Below, piece by piece: positions 46,906 to 54,702 of a stretch of 64,000 nt of DNA. Made by a program: the position numbers and the translations under genes. The notes under the pieces were generated by a model. It searched no databases and was not told the DNA's origin. It saw only the letters and a list, made by a program, of their open reading frames with translations. The DNA lies in the NCBI RefSeq assembly GCF_002933815.1, contig NZ_BEYR01000003.1:434001-498000 (forward strand). The letters are read 5' to 3'. Origin of the DNA: Sphingobacterium sp. HMA12 (GTDB lineage Bacteria > Bacteroidota > Bacteroidia > Sphingobacteriales > Sphingobacteriaceae). Each line of letters begins with the position of its first letter. Position 1 is the stretch's first letter.

Positions 46906-47027
46906 TGGTAGTGGGAAGCTGTCTAAATAGTATTCGTATTTTCGGCAGTTTCCCCATCTGATGACAAATAGTAGCTGCGCCAGTCAGGCGAAAGATACGA
47001 ACCAAATGTTAGTAAACATATAAACCA

Positions 47028-48242
47028 ATGAAAATCATCAATTATTTATACAAAGTTTTATTTTTCATAGGCATGGTACTATGTCAGTTATCGTGCAAAC
47101 AGGAAATACAGGATATACCCAAAGTCAATGAAACGATGGAACTTCAGCCCTCGTCCGAAATTATTACGCTGGACGAGGTCAATATGACCAAAGATATTGT
47201 CACATTTAACTGGAAGCCCGCCAGGGCGCAGTCAGATGATCATTTGGTCAGCTACAGTACGATGTTGGATGTGGTGGGAAACAATTTTGGGACCGGTACA
47301 GCCATATTCAACTACGAAGACGATAATGTATTCAGCAGAAGCTTTACTTCTGAACAATTACAAAATTGGGCAAACGAAAAGTGGGGCATATCCGCAAATA
47401 AGAGCTTTACGCTAGAGTTTAGAGTCGTTGCCCAATGGGAGGGCGGCGCTACTTTTGAGGCCCCCGAAGTACGGACCGTAAGAATTACAATAAACCCGAT
47501 CAAGACAGTTGTTTTTGATGCTGATAAAGTGTTCTTGAGCGGAAGTGCCGTTGGTGAGAGCAAGGTGGAAATGCCAAAAACATTGGAAAATCTGGATCAG
47601 TATGCCTATGTATTGAACTTGCAGCCGGGCGAACTCGAAATTCCGGTCGAATTTAATGGAGAGACCAATTATGTCGTAACCTCCGATGGAAGCGGTGAAC
47701 TAAACGATGGAAATGCCGTTGGTATTAAGATGAGAGAACGTGTATTCTCCTGGAAAATAGCAACTGCTGGAGAATACCGTGTCGTGGTCAACATGCAGAA
47801 GGCCACAGCAACAATCTATTCACCGGCAAAAGCGCTTGCTCCCAAAATAGTGACATGGACAGGAGACCAGCCTTATACAACTACTGTAGCCGATTTGTGG
47901 ATGCACGGAAGTATCAATGGCTGGGGAACTCCTGTAAAAATGGATTGTCAGGTAAGTTTGGCCGATCCGCAGGTTTTAGTCTATACCGGTGGTAAAGTTG
48001 GGACTACCAAGTTTATCGTGACTGGAGATAACAGTAATAACAAAAACCTGGCTTACGCATTTAGTGCTCCGCTCACGTCTGCGGGTGTGGCCCAGACCTT
48101 GACGCTCACCCTGGGAAAAGCAACCGAACTGGGCGGGGGCACCGCGAGCGCAAATCGCAATTCTTATTTCACTATTCCGGCGACGACCAATGTGCTGATT
48201 TTTGATTTAAGAAACATGACAATTCTGGCGTTAAAACGGTAA
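47028..48242 (+). CDS. SusE/SusF-position surface lipoprotein
   Basis: The 404-residue protein has a lipoprotein signal (lipobox CQLSC, then KQEIQD). The N-terminal domain (~25-155) is SusE-like or Ig-like (VTFNWKPARAQ, FTLEFRVVAQW); two beta-domains follow (~165-270, 275-400), the latter with WMHGSINGWGTPVKM similar to SusF-type starch-binding-like modules. It should bind glycan on the cell surface. It lies between SusD and the second DUF4832 gene. Confidence 0.78.
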   Translation: MKIINYLYKVLFFIGMVLCQLSCKQEIQDIPKVNETMELQPSSEIITLDEVNMTKDIVTFNWKPARAQSDDHLVSYSTMLDVVGNNFGTGTAIFNYEDDNVFSRSFTSEQLQNWANEKWGISANKSFTLEFRVVAQWEGGATFEAPEVRTVRITINPIKTVVFDADKVFLSGSAVGESKVEMPKTLENLDQYAYVLNLQPGELEIPVEFNGETNYVVTSDGSGELNDGNAVGIKMRERVFSWKIATAGEYRVVVNMQKATATIYSPAKALAPKIVTWTGDQPYTTTVADLWMHGSINGWGTPVKMDCQVSLADPQVLVYTGGKVGTTKFIVTGDNSNNKNLAYAFSAPLTSAGVAQTLTLTLGKATELGGGTASANRNSYFTIPATTNVLIFDLRNMTILALKR

Positions 48243-48280
48243 ACGGTCGTATAAAAGCGCATAAATTAACTTTAACATTT

Positions 48281-49849
48281 TTGAAAGTGAAAAATATAAA
48301 TTATAAAAAAGCCTGTCTCAAAGCATTTACTGTCATGCTTTGCTTTCTAGCAGTGTCATGTAAGAAAGAAGGCGCCGATACTGAAAGAGCATTGTCGGGA
48401 ACCTTGGTGAAACCCAGTTACAACAGGAGTTCCATGTTTCGTAACCCTTTAAACGGTTGGGTCATGTACGCTTCAGCTTCGGGCAATTCCTCTTATTGGG
48501 ATACCCAATTCTATGTGCCTGACTTAGGTAAAACGGTCAAAGCGATTGACTATGCATCAGCCTGTTATATCCGTACCAGCTGGCGCACCTTTAACCCTGC
48601 AGACGGCGTATATGCCTGGCGGGATCCCAGTACCGCAATCTATAAAATGATCAAAGGGGCACAAGATAAAGGTCTGCCAATTGCCTTTCGTATCGTCGTC
48701 GACGGTCGAGACCAGGGAGCAAATACGCCGCAGTTTGTGTTCGATGCAGGCGCCAAGTATTATGTCGCCAATACTTCTTTTCCGGATAGAAAAACACCTG
48801 TGCTGCAAGATCCTATTTTTCGGAAATATTATAGCAAGCTGATCGAAGAATTGGCGAAAGATTTTAACGATTTAAATAAAACCTCCTTTGTCGATGCCTA
48901 TGGACTCGGCTTGTGGGGTGAAGGGCATAGTGTCATTTATGAAGATCCTAATAATCCCTCCGGCCAAAATATTGAGGTGATCAAAGAAGAAGTTGTTGAT
49001 TGGATTTCAGATGTGTATTCGAAGAACTTTACAAAAGTGCCTTTGCTGATCAATTATCATCGCTTAGTTGGCGACCCTGCGGGCAATGGAGCTCCTAATC
49101 CTAATTCAGAGAAGCTGTTGAATAAGATGATCAGCAAAGGATATAGCCTGCGTCAGGATGCCTTTGGAATGACCGATTATTATCAAAGCTGGGAGAAGAA
49201 TTTTGCCAAGGTCTGGAATTTTAAACGCCCAATTATTATGGAAGGCGGTTGGATTACCACGGGCACACACCGTTACTGGACTGATCCAAGTGGTAAATAC
49301 AGGCAAGACCATCCTGAAGATGTTCGGCAGGGCGAATTTGACAGCTCTTTGGAAGCTGCAGTAAACATGATGGATTTCCGTATCGGTGAAATTGAAAGCT
49401 GGTTTACCAAGTCCTTTACCTTATGTCAGCGTTTTATTTCTGAAGGTGGCTATCGCTTATATCCCGATCGTGTTTATTTACCAGAGAAAGTCAATTCGGG
49501 TACAGAAACGACAATTAACCACCGCTGGCGGAATATGGGCTGGGGGTATTTTCCAAACAATATTCCTCAATGGAACTATAAATATAAAGTAGCCTTTGCG
49601 CTTTTAGATGAAGAAAATAATGTGAAAGAAGTTTTTGTAGATGATAAAGGAGAGCCATCAACCTGGCTTAAGAATAATCCAATGGCGTACGAATTAAAAG
49701 CTAAGATCGGCGTTCCCGCTGGAAACTATACCTGGGCCGTAGCCATTGTAGATACCACAAATGAAAATGAGCCGGGAATAAAACTTGCCGTGAATGGTGA
49801 TCTGACCAGTACCGGATGGTTAAAGCTATTGAAAGTACAGGTACAATAA
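48281..49849 (+). CDS. DUF4832-type lipoprotein, putative glycoside hydrolase, copy 2
   Basis: The 522-residue protein is a close paralogue of the gene at 29078 throughout (RNPLNGWVMYAS, ACYIRTSWRTFNPADGVYAW, YGLGLWGEGHS, RPIIMEGGWIT, WGYFPNNIPQWNYKYKVAFA). There is no ATG at the expected place: the start is TTG 48281 or GTG 48287, since the first in-frame ATG (48335) would cut into the signal peptide. Here the signal ends in a lipobox (LAVSC), unlike the 29078 copy, so the pair should differ in location: this one anchored at the surface or outer membrane, the other periplasmic. Confidence 0.8.
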   Translation: MKVKNINYKKACLKAFTVMLCFLAVSCKKEGADTERALSGTLVKPSYNRSSMFRNPLNGWVMYASASGNSSYWDTQFYVPDLGKTVKAIDYASACYIRTSWRTFNPADGVYAWRDPSTAIYKMIKGAQDKGLPIAFRIVVDGRDQGANTPQFVFDAGAKYYVANTSFPDRKTPVLQDPIFRKYYSKLIEELAKDFNDLNKTSFVDAYGLGLWGEGHSVIYEDPNNPSGQNIEVIKEEVVDWISDVYSKNFTKVPLLINYHRLVGDPAGNGAPNPNSEKLLNKMISKGYSLRQDAFGMTDYYQSWEKNFAKVWNFKRPIIMEGGWITTGTHRYWTDPSGKYRQDHPEDVRQGEFDSSLEAAVNMMDFRIGEIESWFTKSFTLCQRFISEGGYRLYPDRVYLPEKVNSGTETTINHRWRNMGWGYFPNNIPQWNYKYKVAFALLDEENNVKEVFVDDKGEPSTWLKNNPMAYELKAKIGVPAGNYTWAVAIVDTTNENEPGIKLAVNGDLTSTGWLKLLKVQVQ

Positions 49850-49871
49850 AAAGTACCAAATGACAATCAAA

Positions 49872-49902
49872 AACAGCCGCCACTACTTATTTGGTGGCTG
49901 TT
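49872..49902 (+). terminator. Terminator at the end of the central PUL
   Basis: AACAGCC, a loop, GGCTGTT with TTTAT following, 23 bp past the stop of the DUF4832 gene. The right arm runs straight into the solo 3' element. Confidence 0.6.
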
Positions 49903-50010
49903 TATCGTTTCCTCTTTTTGGTTTCGTCATCCAATTTGTTTTGAATACTATTGGATTTTCACTGCTCTACGCCAATTTTTATGTTGATCCTTTCTCTCGA
50001 AAGGTAACAT
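49903..50010 (+). repeat. NTF2-family 3' element without a gene (truncated) at the PUL end
   Basis: The match starts at TATCGTTTCCTCTTTTTGG and includes ATCCAAT/ATTGGAT, CGCCAATTTTTATG and CCTTTC-TCTC-GAAAGG, ending soon after. The TGTACAG start and final ~70 bp are missing. It joins the PUL terminator on the left to an AbiE remnant on the right, so it marks a junction between modules. Confidence 0.72.
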
Positions 50011-50014
50011 GTAA

Positions 50015-50287
50015 TTTGACGAAGAATTCTTAGACACAATAAAAACTTCAGTTAAAAAAGTTGATAAACAAATTATTGATTCTCAATTGAGATATGTGCC
50101 AGTATGGATTCAGAAAGAAATATGCTTTATCAATCCTAAAATTATGTGGTTAAATCTTAACACGGAACAAAAGAGTCTTGTTCTAGATCAATTAAGCAGT
50201 ATAATGGGATTGCCAGTTTTTGTTATTGAAAAAGACTGGTGGGTCTGCATGCGTGAAAATATGATAGTGGGAGAAAGTCTAACATAG
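50015..50287 (+). pseudogene. AbiE-like toxin-antitoxin remnant (antitoxin end fused to toxin start)
   Basis: The open frame has no ATG start. Its first part (LRYVPVWIQKEI) resembles the C-terminus of DUF6088/AbiEi-type antitoxins. After a break the second part (WLNLNTEQKSLVLDQLSSIM, GLPVFVIEKDWWVCM) resembles the N-terminus of AbiEii/AbiGii nucleotidyltransferase toxins, whose EKDWWV motif is characteristic. The toxin catalytic region is missing; the frame stops after MIVGESLT. A further short frame (50334-50490, KYSKRLRKYSHDKITFRYHS) may be another decayed piece. Family assignment is from memory of the motif. Confidence 0.55.
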
Positions 50288-50452
50288 GAGGATCTTCTAA
50301 TAAGTATCAGAAAAATTCAAGATAGCATGAATTGTTAAAGGGCAAAATAGCGAAATATTCTAAGCGATTAAGAAAATATAGTCACGATAAAATAACCTTT
50401 AGATATCACAGCAATCTATATGATTCTACTAAATTTTTAGACGCTTTTGATA

Positions 50453-51274
50453 TTATAACTGATAAAATATACAATAAATCATACTCAGATTAAAAGCTGC
50501 ATGGCAAATTATAGCTCCCCAAATAGCTCCTGATTTCACCTTGAAGAAGTAAAAAAGTCTGCTCACAAAATACATTGACAAACACCAGATGAGTGCGGGT
50601 ATGAAAAGAAAATGCCAACCGCCGTGCAGGTATACTAGTCCGAAATGTGCAATGTGGGTTAAGGCAAACGCCGAGCTATCTAGTATTGACGCTCCACGAT
50701 TTCCAAATCTCGAAACAAAGGTTTCATGAACTATTCCTCTAAAATAAAGTTCTTCACCAAAGGGACTAAATAACATTCCTGTACCAGCCATGATGAGGAA
50801 CATTTGCCTTTTTGCCTCTATCGTTAAATCTGGGGGAATCTTATAAGAATTCGCGATATATACATACCAGTTTTGATAACTGTCCTGATAAAGTGATTTA
50901 CCCAAGAGGAATAACAAATAAGCATATAAGCAACCACAAATAAAAGCTATGCACAGCCACGTATAATTTTTAGGTCTGTTCCACCCAATGGCCTTCATAC
51001 CCTTTTTATTCAAGAACATGAAAGGAACAATAAAAGATAACAGCATTATTAAACCAATAAAACGATAATCGGCATATTGATTAGCGTGGAGCACCATAAT
51101 AAATCTTGGTACACAAACTATTAGAATTAGAAATAAACCAAATTTCCAATTGAAGTTTAGAATATTATTCCAAAAGCTTCTTAAATAAGGGTTCATAAAA
51201 GGTATATTTTTAATGGGTTGCTGTAAGATAGCAAAAAAACTTTCTCTTTTCACCTCCCCATTCCCGCCATTCAC
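50453..51274 (-). CDS. CPBP-family intramembrane metalloprotease
   Basis: The protein has up to 273 residues; the start at 51196 (MNPYLRSFWNN) is more likely, because the extra 26 residues are encoded by the antisense of the 5' element of copy 5. It has about seven membrane segments and the CPBP (Abi) motifs: FGEELYFRGIVHE with the Glu-Glu pair and Arg, FALTHIAHFG with His, and a late ICHAAFN. Members are type II CAAX prenyl-protease-like proteins, often of unknown substrate, some for bacteriocin immunity. It is transcribed towards the AbiE remnant. Confidence 0.87.
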   Translation of the reverse strand: MNGGNGEVKRESFFAILQQPIKNIPFMNPYLRSFWNNILNFNWKFGLFLILIVCVPRFIMVLHANQYADYRFIGLIMLLSFIVPFMFLNKKGMKAIGWNRPKNYTWLCIAFICGCLYAYLLFLLGKSLYQDSYQNWYVYIANSYKIPPDLTIEAKRQMFLIMAGTGMLFSPFGEELYFRGIVHETFVSRFGNRGASILDSSAFALTHIAHFGLVYLHGGWHFLFIPALIWCLSMYFVSRLFYFFKVKSGAIWGAIICHAAFNLSMIYCIFYQL

Positions 51275-51397
51275 CGAGTTTTCCTGTCCGTTGGTCTAAA
51301 GCCCATAGGCTTGGGGCAGATTGTGTCGTAGTTTTGAGTCAACAAATAAGAACAATACTTAAGAATAATACTACTAACACAATAAAATAAAGACATT
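51251..51397 (+). promoter_or_regulatory. NTF2-family 5' element, copy 5, with a short internal duplication
   Basis: Conserved block with TAGTTTTG at 51329-51336. Relative to the other copies it carries ~13 extra bp made by an imperfect tandem repeat (AAGAACAATACT, AAGAATAATACT) in the leader. Its 5' edge overlaps the first codons of the divergent CPBP gene. Confidence 0.72.
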
Positions 51398-51917
51398 ATG
51401 AACCATCATGAGTGTATTCAAAAGGCACTCATGATAGCTTTATCATCAAATAAAAAACAAATAATTTCGATAAAAAACTCTAGTAAAAACATTCGCAGCA
51501 GCAGCCCTAATCGCAGTATCAACATTTGCAATGGCAGCTGACAAACCCGCATCGGAATCTGAGAAAGCAAACGTTAACCTTTCCACAGCAGACTTTGCTC
51601 TTGAGCATTATGTTGCGGTAACTACCGAAGGAGAGTCAGCTGGCGTAGAGCAGTTATTTGCCGAAGATTTCAGCCAAAAGGTTCAATCGGCAAATGCCAA
51701 GACCAACAGCCGCGATCAAGTCGTAAAATACTTGAAAAAACAAAAAGGAGCGAAGTTAAACTGTGTGATAAGCACCGATATCCTCGAGGAGTCGGCAGAT
51801 TATATGGTCGCCAAAGTGACCCTAAAATTTGAAGACTTCACCAAGACTGATTTGGTGACTTTGGTACGTGAAGGTAATCACTGGAAAGTATCCAGTTCAG
51901 TCAACTCCTATAAATAG
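51398..51917 (+). pseudogene. NTF2-like family gene, copy 5, split by an insertion at its start codon
   Basis: The family ATG is at 51398-51400, but the rest of the signal-peptide reading frame resumes only at 51474 (KTLVKTFAAAALIAVSTFA), after ~73 extra bp that end in an in-frame TAA at 51471. The insert contains a perfect 10-bp inverted repeat (ATCATGAGTG / CACTCATGAT). Translation from the old ATG gives an unrelated 47-residue peptide. The first usable in-frame ATG is 51531, which gives a 128-residue protein without a signal peptide. The coding part is otherwise intact: its middle resembles copy 1 (EDFSQKVQ, VVKYLKKQKG) and its end is nearly identical to copy 4. Confidence 0.8.
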
Positions 51918-51926
51918 TCTCTAATA

Positions 51927-52011
51927 ACTAGTGGTCAGCTCGATTACAAAAGTTGACCACTAGTGAATCATATGTTTATTTAAGGCCACCTCGTGAGACG
52001 TGGCTTTTTTT
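51927..52011 (+). terminator. Inverted repeat and terminator after NTF2-family copy 5
   Basis: ACTAGTGGTCA at 51927-51937 pairs perfectly with TGACCACTAGT at 51954-51964; then GCCAC...GTGGC at 51985-52004 with TTTTTTT. No second hairpin or 3' element follows. Confidence 0.75.
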
Positions 52012-52045
52012 GTTTCTATACTTTTATTTAGCACTTTATCTTATC

Positions 52046-52387
52046 TTAAATAATTTTATCAGGGATTTGATTTAATTGTGAAACTAAATAATTAATAGGG
52101 GCGGTCAATTCAGATTGGTTACAAATGAATTGCTCAATAACGCCATAGGTTTCAAACGTTGATATATTAAAGCCATCTTCGATGTCATTATAGTAAATTA
52201 TTTGATTTCCAAATAAAGCAACCTCCCAAAACCCTCCACCTTCATTTCCAAATAATTTTTCTTGCCACTTATGAGGAATGGCTTTGATGAGATTCCAAAG
52301 GTTTAACGCTTTATAATCCATTTTCAGTTCTGCCTGTAAAATAAGAAGTTTTATTTTGTCGATTGATATTGGTGTCCACATGCTCAA
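52046..52387 (-). CDS. Small hypothetical cytoplasmic protein
   Basis: The 113-residue protein (start 52387 or the ATG at 52381, MWTPIS) has the pattern LWNLIKAIPHKWQEKLFGNE, GGGFWEVALFGNQIIYYNDI and EDGFNISTFETYG. I recall this as a widespread small family without assigned function, sometimes near toxin-immunity loci. No signal or membrane segment. The neighbourhood of an AbiE remnant and a CPBP protease makes an immunity-type role conceivable, but nothing in the sequence shows it. Confidence 0.65.
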   Translation of the reverse strand: MSMWTPISIDKIKLLILQAELKMDYKALNLWNLIKAIPHKWQEKLFGNEGGGFWEVALFGNQIIYYNDIEDGFNISTFETYGVIEQFICNQSELTAPINYLVSQLNQIPDKII

Positions 52388-52451
52388 AAATAATGAAATT
52401 TAAAAAGAATTATATGAGAATAGGTGTACTAGAACCAAGCAGAAGCAAAGC

Positions 52452-52570
52452 CTATTCAACTTCATTGACGATATGTTCCTTCAAGTTAGCATAATTAAGC
52501 AAGCCTCCGCGTTTCACCCATCTTTGTAATATTTAGCTTTTTCTTTTTGAAATTCCGCAGCTAGATTCTA
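52452..52570 (-). pseudogene. Possible decayed coding remnant
   Basis: On the minus strand two frames joined by a frameshift read AAEFQKEKAKYYKDG and VKRGGLLNYANLKEHIVNEV, then stop. The composition is protein-like, but no start or family is evident. The rest of 52571-53083 holds many stops in all frames and no recognised feature apart from AT-rich sequence before the metalloprotease. Confidence 0.25.
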
Positions 52571-53083
52571 TTCAAGTGTAAGGTTTTGACACTAGTAACA
52601 AGCAGGAAATGCATTTTCTCCTATCCAATCCTCAGGTTCATATTATGGAGGCAGACGCATTAACCTGTATACTGGGTTGATATCATAGAAGTAAATAATA
52701 AAGATTGAGAGCGATTAGGGGCATGCAATACTTTTTTGTACATACACTATATGATCGTTTGTAAACTAATTAAGCTTATCAAAAACATCTTAAAGGTTGT
52801 ATTATCACAGCTGAAAAATTATAAAGAGCTTAACCTTAATGAAAGGAGGGATATGTCGGTTCCCTAAAATAAATACAATTAGACTTAAAAGAAAGCGGTA
52901 TTTTGATCAGATCAAGAAATAAGAGTATTGGTTTTCATGCTGATAGAACGATACTGGCCAACACCTAAGAAACAGAGATTTTTGGTGATATAAAATTTGC
53001 CTCTAATCTATTGACCATAAAATAAAAAAATGTAGGATTTTTAAATGTCTAACCCATAAAAATAAACCAAATTAAATTTTAAA

Positions 53084-54634
53084 ATGATGAAAAAAATAAT
53101 CCCATTTATATTAATCACAGTTTTCTTTATTACTGCATGCAAAAAAGATTTACACCCTGTAGATCCAAATACAGTACATACCCCCGACGGTTTTAGTAGT
53201 GATAGAACAAGAAACTTAAATATTGTTTATTTTGTACCCAATGATTTAGATACGTTACCTGACTATCAACGAAGGCTCAGTGATATCATGTTATGGGTCA
53301 GACAATTTTATAAAAATGAGATGACCCGAAATGGATATGCAAATAAAACTTTTGGAATGTTTGTCAATAGTGACAGTCTTGTCAAGATTATAACAATCCG
53401 GGGTAGTAAGCCCAAGAGCGCCTACCCCTATGAGGGGGGGAGTGGAGCTGTAGCGGAGGAGGTTAATGCATGGTTTGAAACTCATCCCTCTGATAAGACG
53501 AGCGATCATACCCTTATTATAATTCCGAGATATGAATTTAGACAAGACGGTATAGCCACTGGAGGACCGTTTTACGGGACGGGGAAGTGGTGTTATGCAT
53601 TAGACTATGAGGATTTTAATATCGCCAATATCGGTTTGGCCAATAATCAATTTACAGGTTGGTTTGGTGGTTTAGCTCACGAACTGGGACACGGGTTAAA
53701 CCTTCCCCACAATTCAGAGAAAGTTTCTGAGAAATTAACACTCGGTACCGCCCTGATGGGGTATGGCAATTTTAGTTTGGGTAAGGAGGGAACAATGCTA
53801 ACTGCTGCAGACGCAGCAATTTTGAATGCAAATCAAATTTTCAATAAAGACAGTAAAACTTATTACAACACCGCGAATGCGGAAATAGATCGTATTCACG
53901 CCCAATATGATGCTGCAAAAGAAGCTATTGTTGTGTCCGGCAAGTTTCATTCATCAAATAAGATTAATAGTATTGCATATTATAATGATCCCGAAGGAGG
54001 CGGAGACTATAACGCGATAACATGGGAATCAAAAACAATTGGTATAGATAGCTTTTATGTTGAAATGAAAACTTCGGATTTACAATACAAAGGAGACTCG
54101 TTGTACGATTTAAGGCTAAGATTTATCCATGAGAATGGTATAATTTCTACCTTTACTTATAACTATAAATTCATAAATAATATACCGATAATAAATTTTA
54201 GTACCCGTTCAGAACTAAGCAAACAAGGTTGGCAAGTACATTCTTTTAGTTCTGAAGAAATAGCTGAAGAAGATGGAGCCGCAGCAAATCTCATTGATGG
54301 AAGTTCTTCGAGCTATTGGCATTCTCGTTGGTCGACCAATGAAACTACATTTCCTCATGAATTAATCATAGATTTAGGAGCAATCAAAACAGCCCATGGA
54401 CTCAGCTACACACATCGCAATGGATTGTCACGTGCAGTTAAAAATATAGAAGTTTCCTATAGTGCCGACGGAGTTAGCTTTAACCAAGTTGGAAACTACG
54501 AGGTTCCCAATCTCAATGGACCACAGTATTTGGATTTTATGGCACCAATGTCGTTTAGGTTTCTTAAAATAAAAGCCATTGATGCTTGGGACGGAGAACA
54601 GTTTGCAGCAATTGCTGAGCTCGGTCTTTATTGA
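53084..54634 (+). CDS. Zinc metalloprotease lipoprotein with C-terminal discoidin (F5/8 type C) domain
   Basis: The 516-residue protein has a lipoprotein signal (lipobox FITAC, then KKDL). The catalytic domain (~45-265) contains HELGHGLNLPH, an HExxHxxGxxH-like zinc motif, with a downstream GTALMGYGNF that may act as the Met-turn. Residues ~285-365 form an Ig-like beta domain and ~370-516 a discoidin-like domain (IDLGAIKTAHGLSYTHRNG, VSYSADGVSFNQVG). It is a surface-anchored protease aimed at glycosylated targets, perhaps glycoproteins. It converges with a GH2-discoidin gene. Family (metzincin subgroup) is not certain. Confidence 0.82.
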   Translation: MMKKIIPFILITVFFITACKKDLHPVDPNTVHTPDGFSSDRTRNLNIVYFVPNDLDTLPDYQRRLSDIMLWVRQFYKNEMTRNGYANKTFGMFVNSDSLVKIITIRGSKPKSAYPYEGGSGAVAEEVNAWFETHPSDKTSDHTLIIIPRYEFRQDGIATGGPFYGTGKWCYALDYEDFNIANIGLANNQFTGWFGGLAHELGHGLNLPHNSEKVSEKLTLGTALMGYGNFSLGKEGTMLTAADAAILNANQIFNKDSKTYYNTANAEIDRIHAQYDAAKEAIVVSGKFHSSNKINSIAYYNDPEGGGDYNAITWESKTIGIDSFYVEMKTSDLQYKGDSLYDLRLRFIHENGIISTFTYNYKFINNIPIINFSTRSELSKQGWQVHSFSSEEIAEEDGAAANLIDGSSSSYWHSRWSTNETTFPHELIIDLGAIKTAHGLSYTHRNGLSRAVKNIEVSYSADGVSFNQVGNYEVPNLNGPQYLDFMAPMSFRFLKIKAIDAWDGEQFAAIAELGLY

Positions 54635-54655
54635 TAAAGTGTTAAGTTTTTATAG

Positions 54656-54688
54656 CATCAATGTTGATTCTTTACATCAACATTGATG
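54656..54688. terminator. Bidirectional terminator between convergent genes
   Basis: A perfect inverted repeat CATCAATGTTGAT / ATCAACATTGATG with a 7-base loop lies between the metalloprotease stop (54634) and the GH2 stop (54703); A/T-rich on both sides, so it can serve both strands. Confidence 0.75.
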
Positions 54689-54702
54689 TTATAGTATTAA
54701 AG

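Noticed and set aside
48281..48340. Start of the second DUF4832 gene at the first ATG (48335)
   Set aside because: That start would remove the charged part of the lipoprotein signal peptide; TTG 48281 or GTG 48287 keeps it whole.
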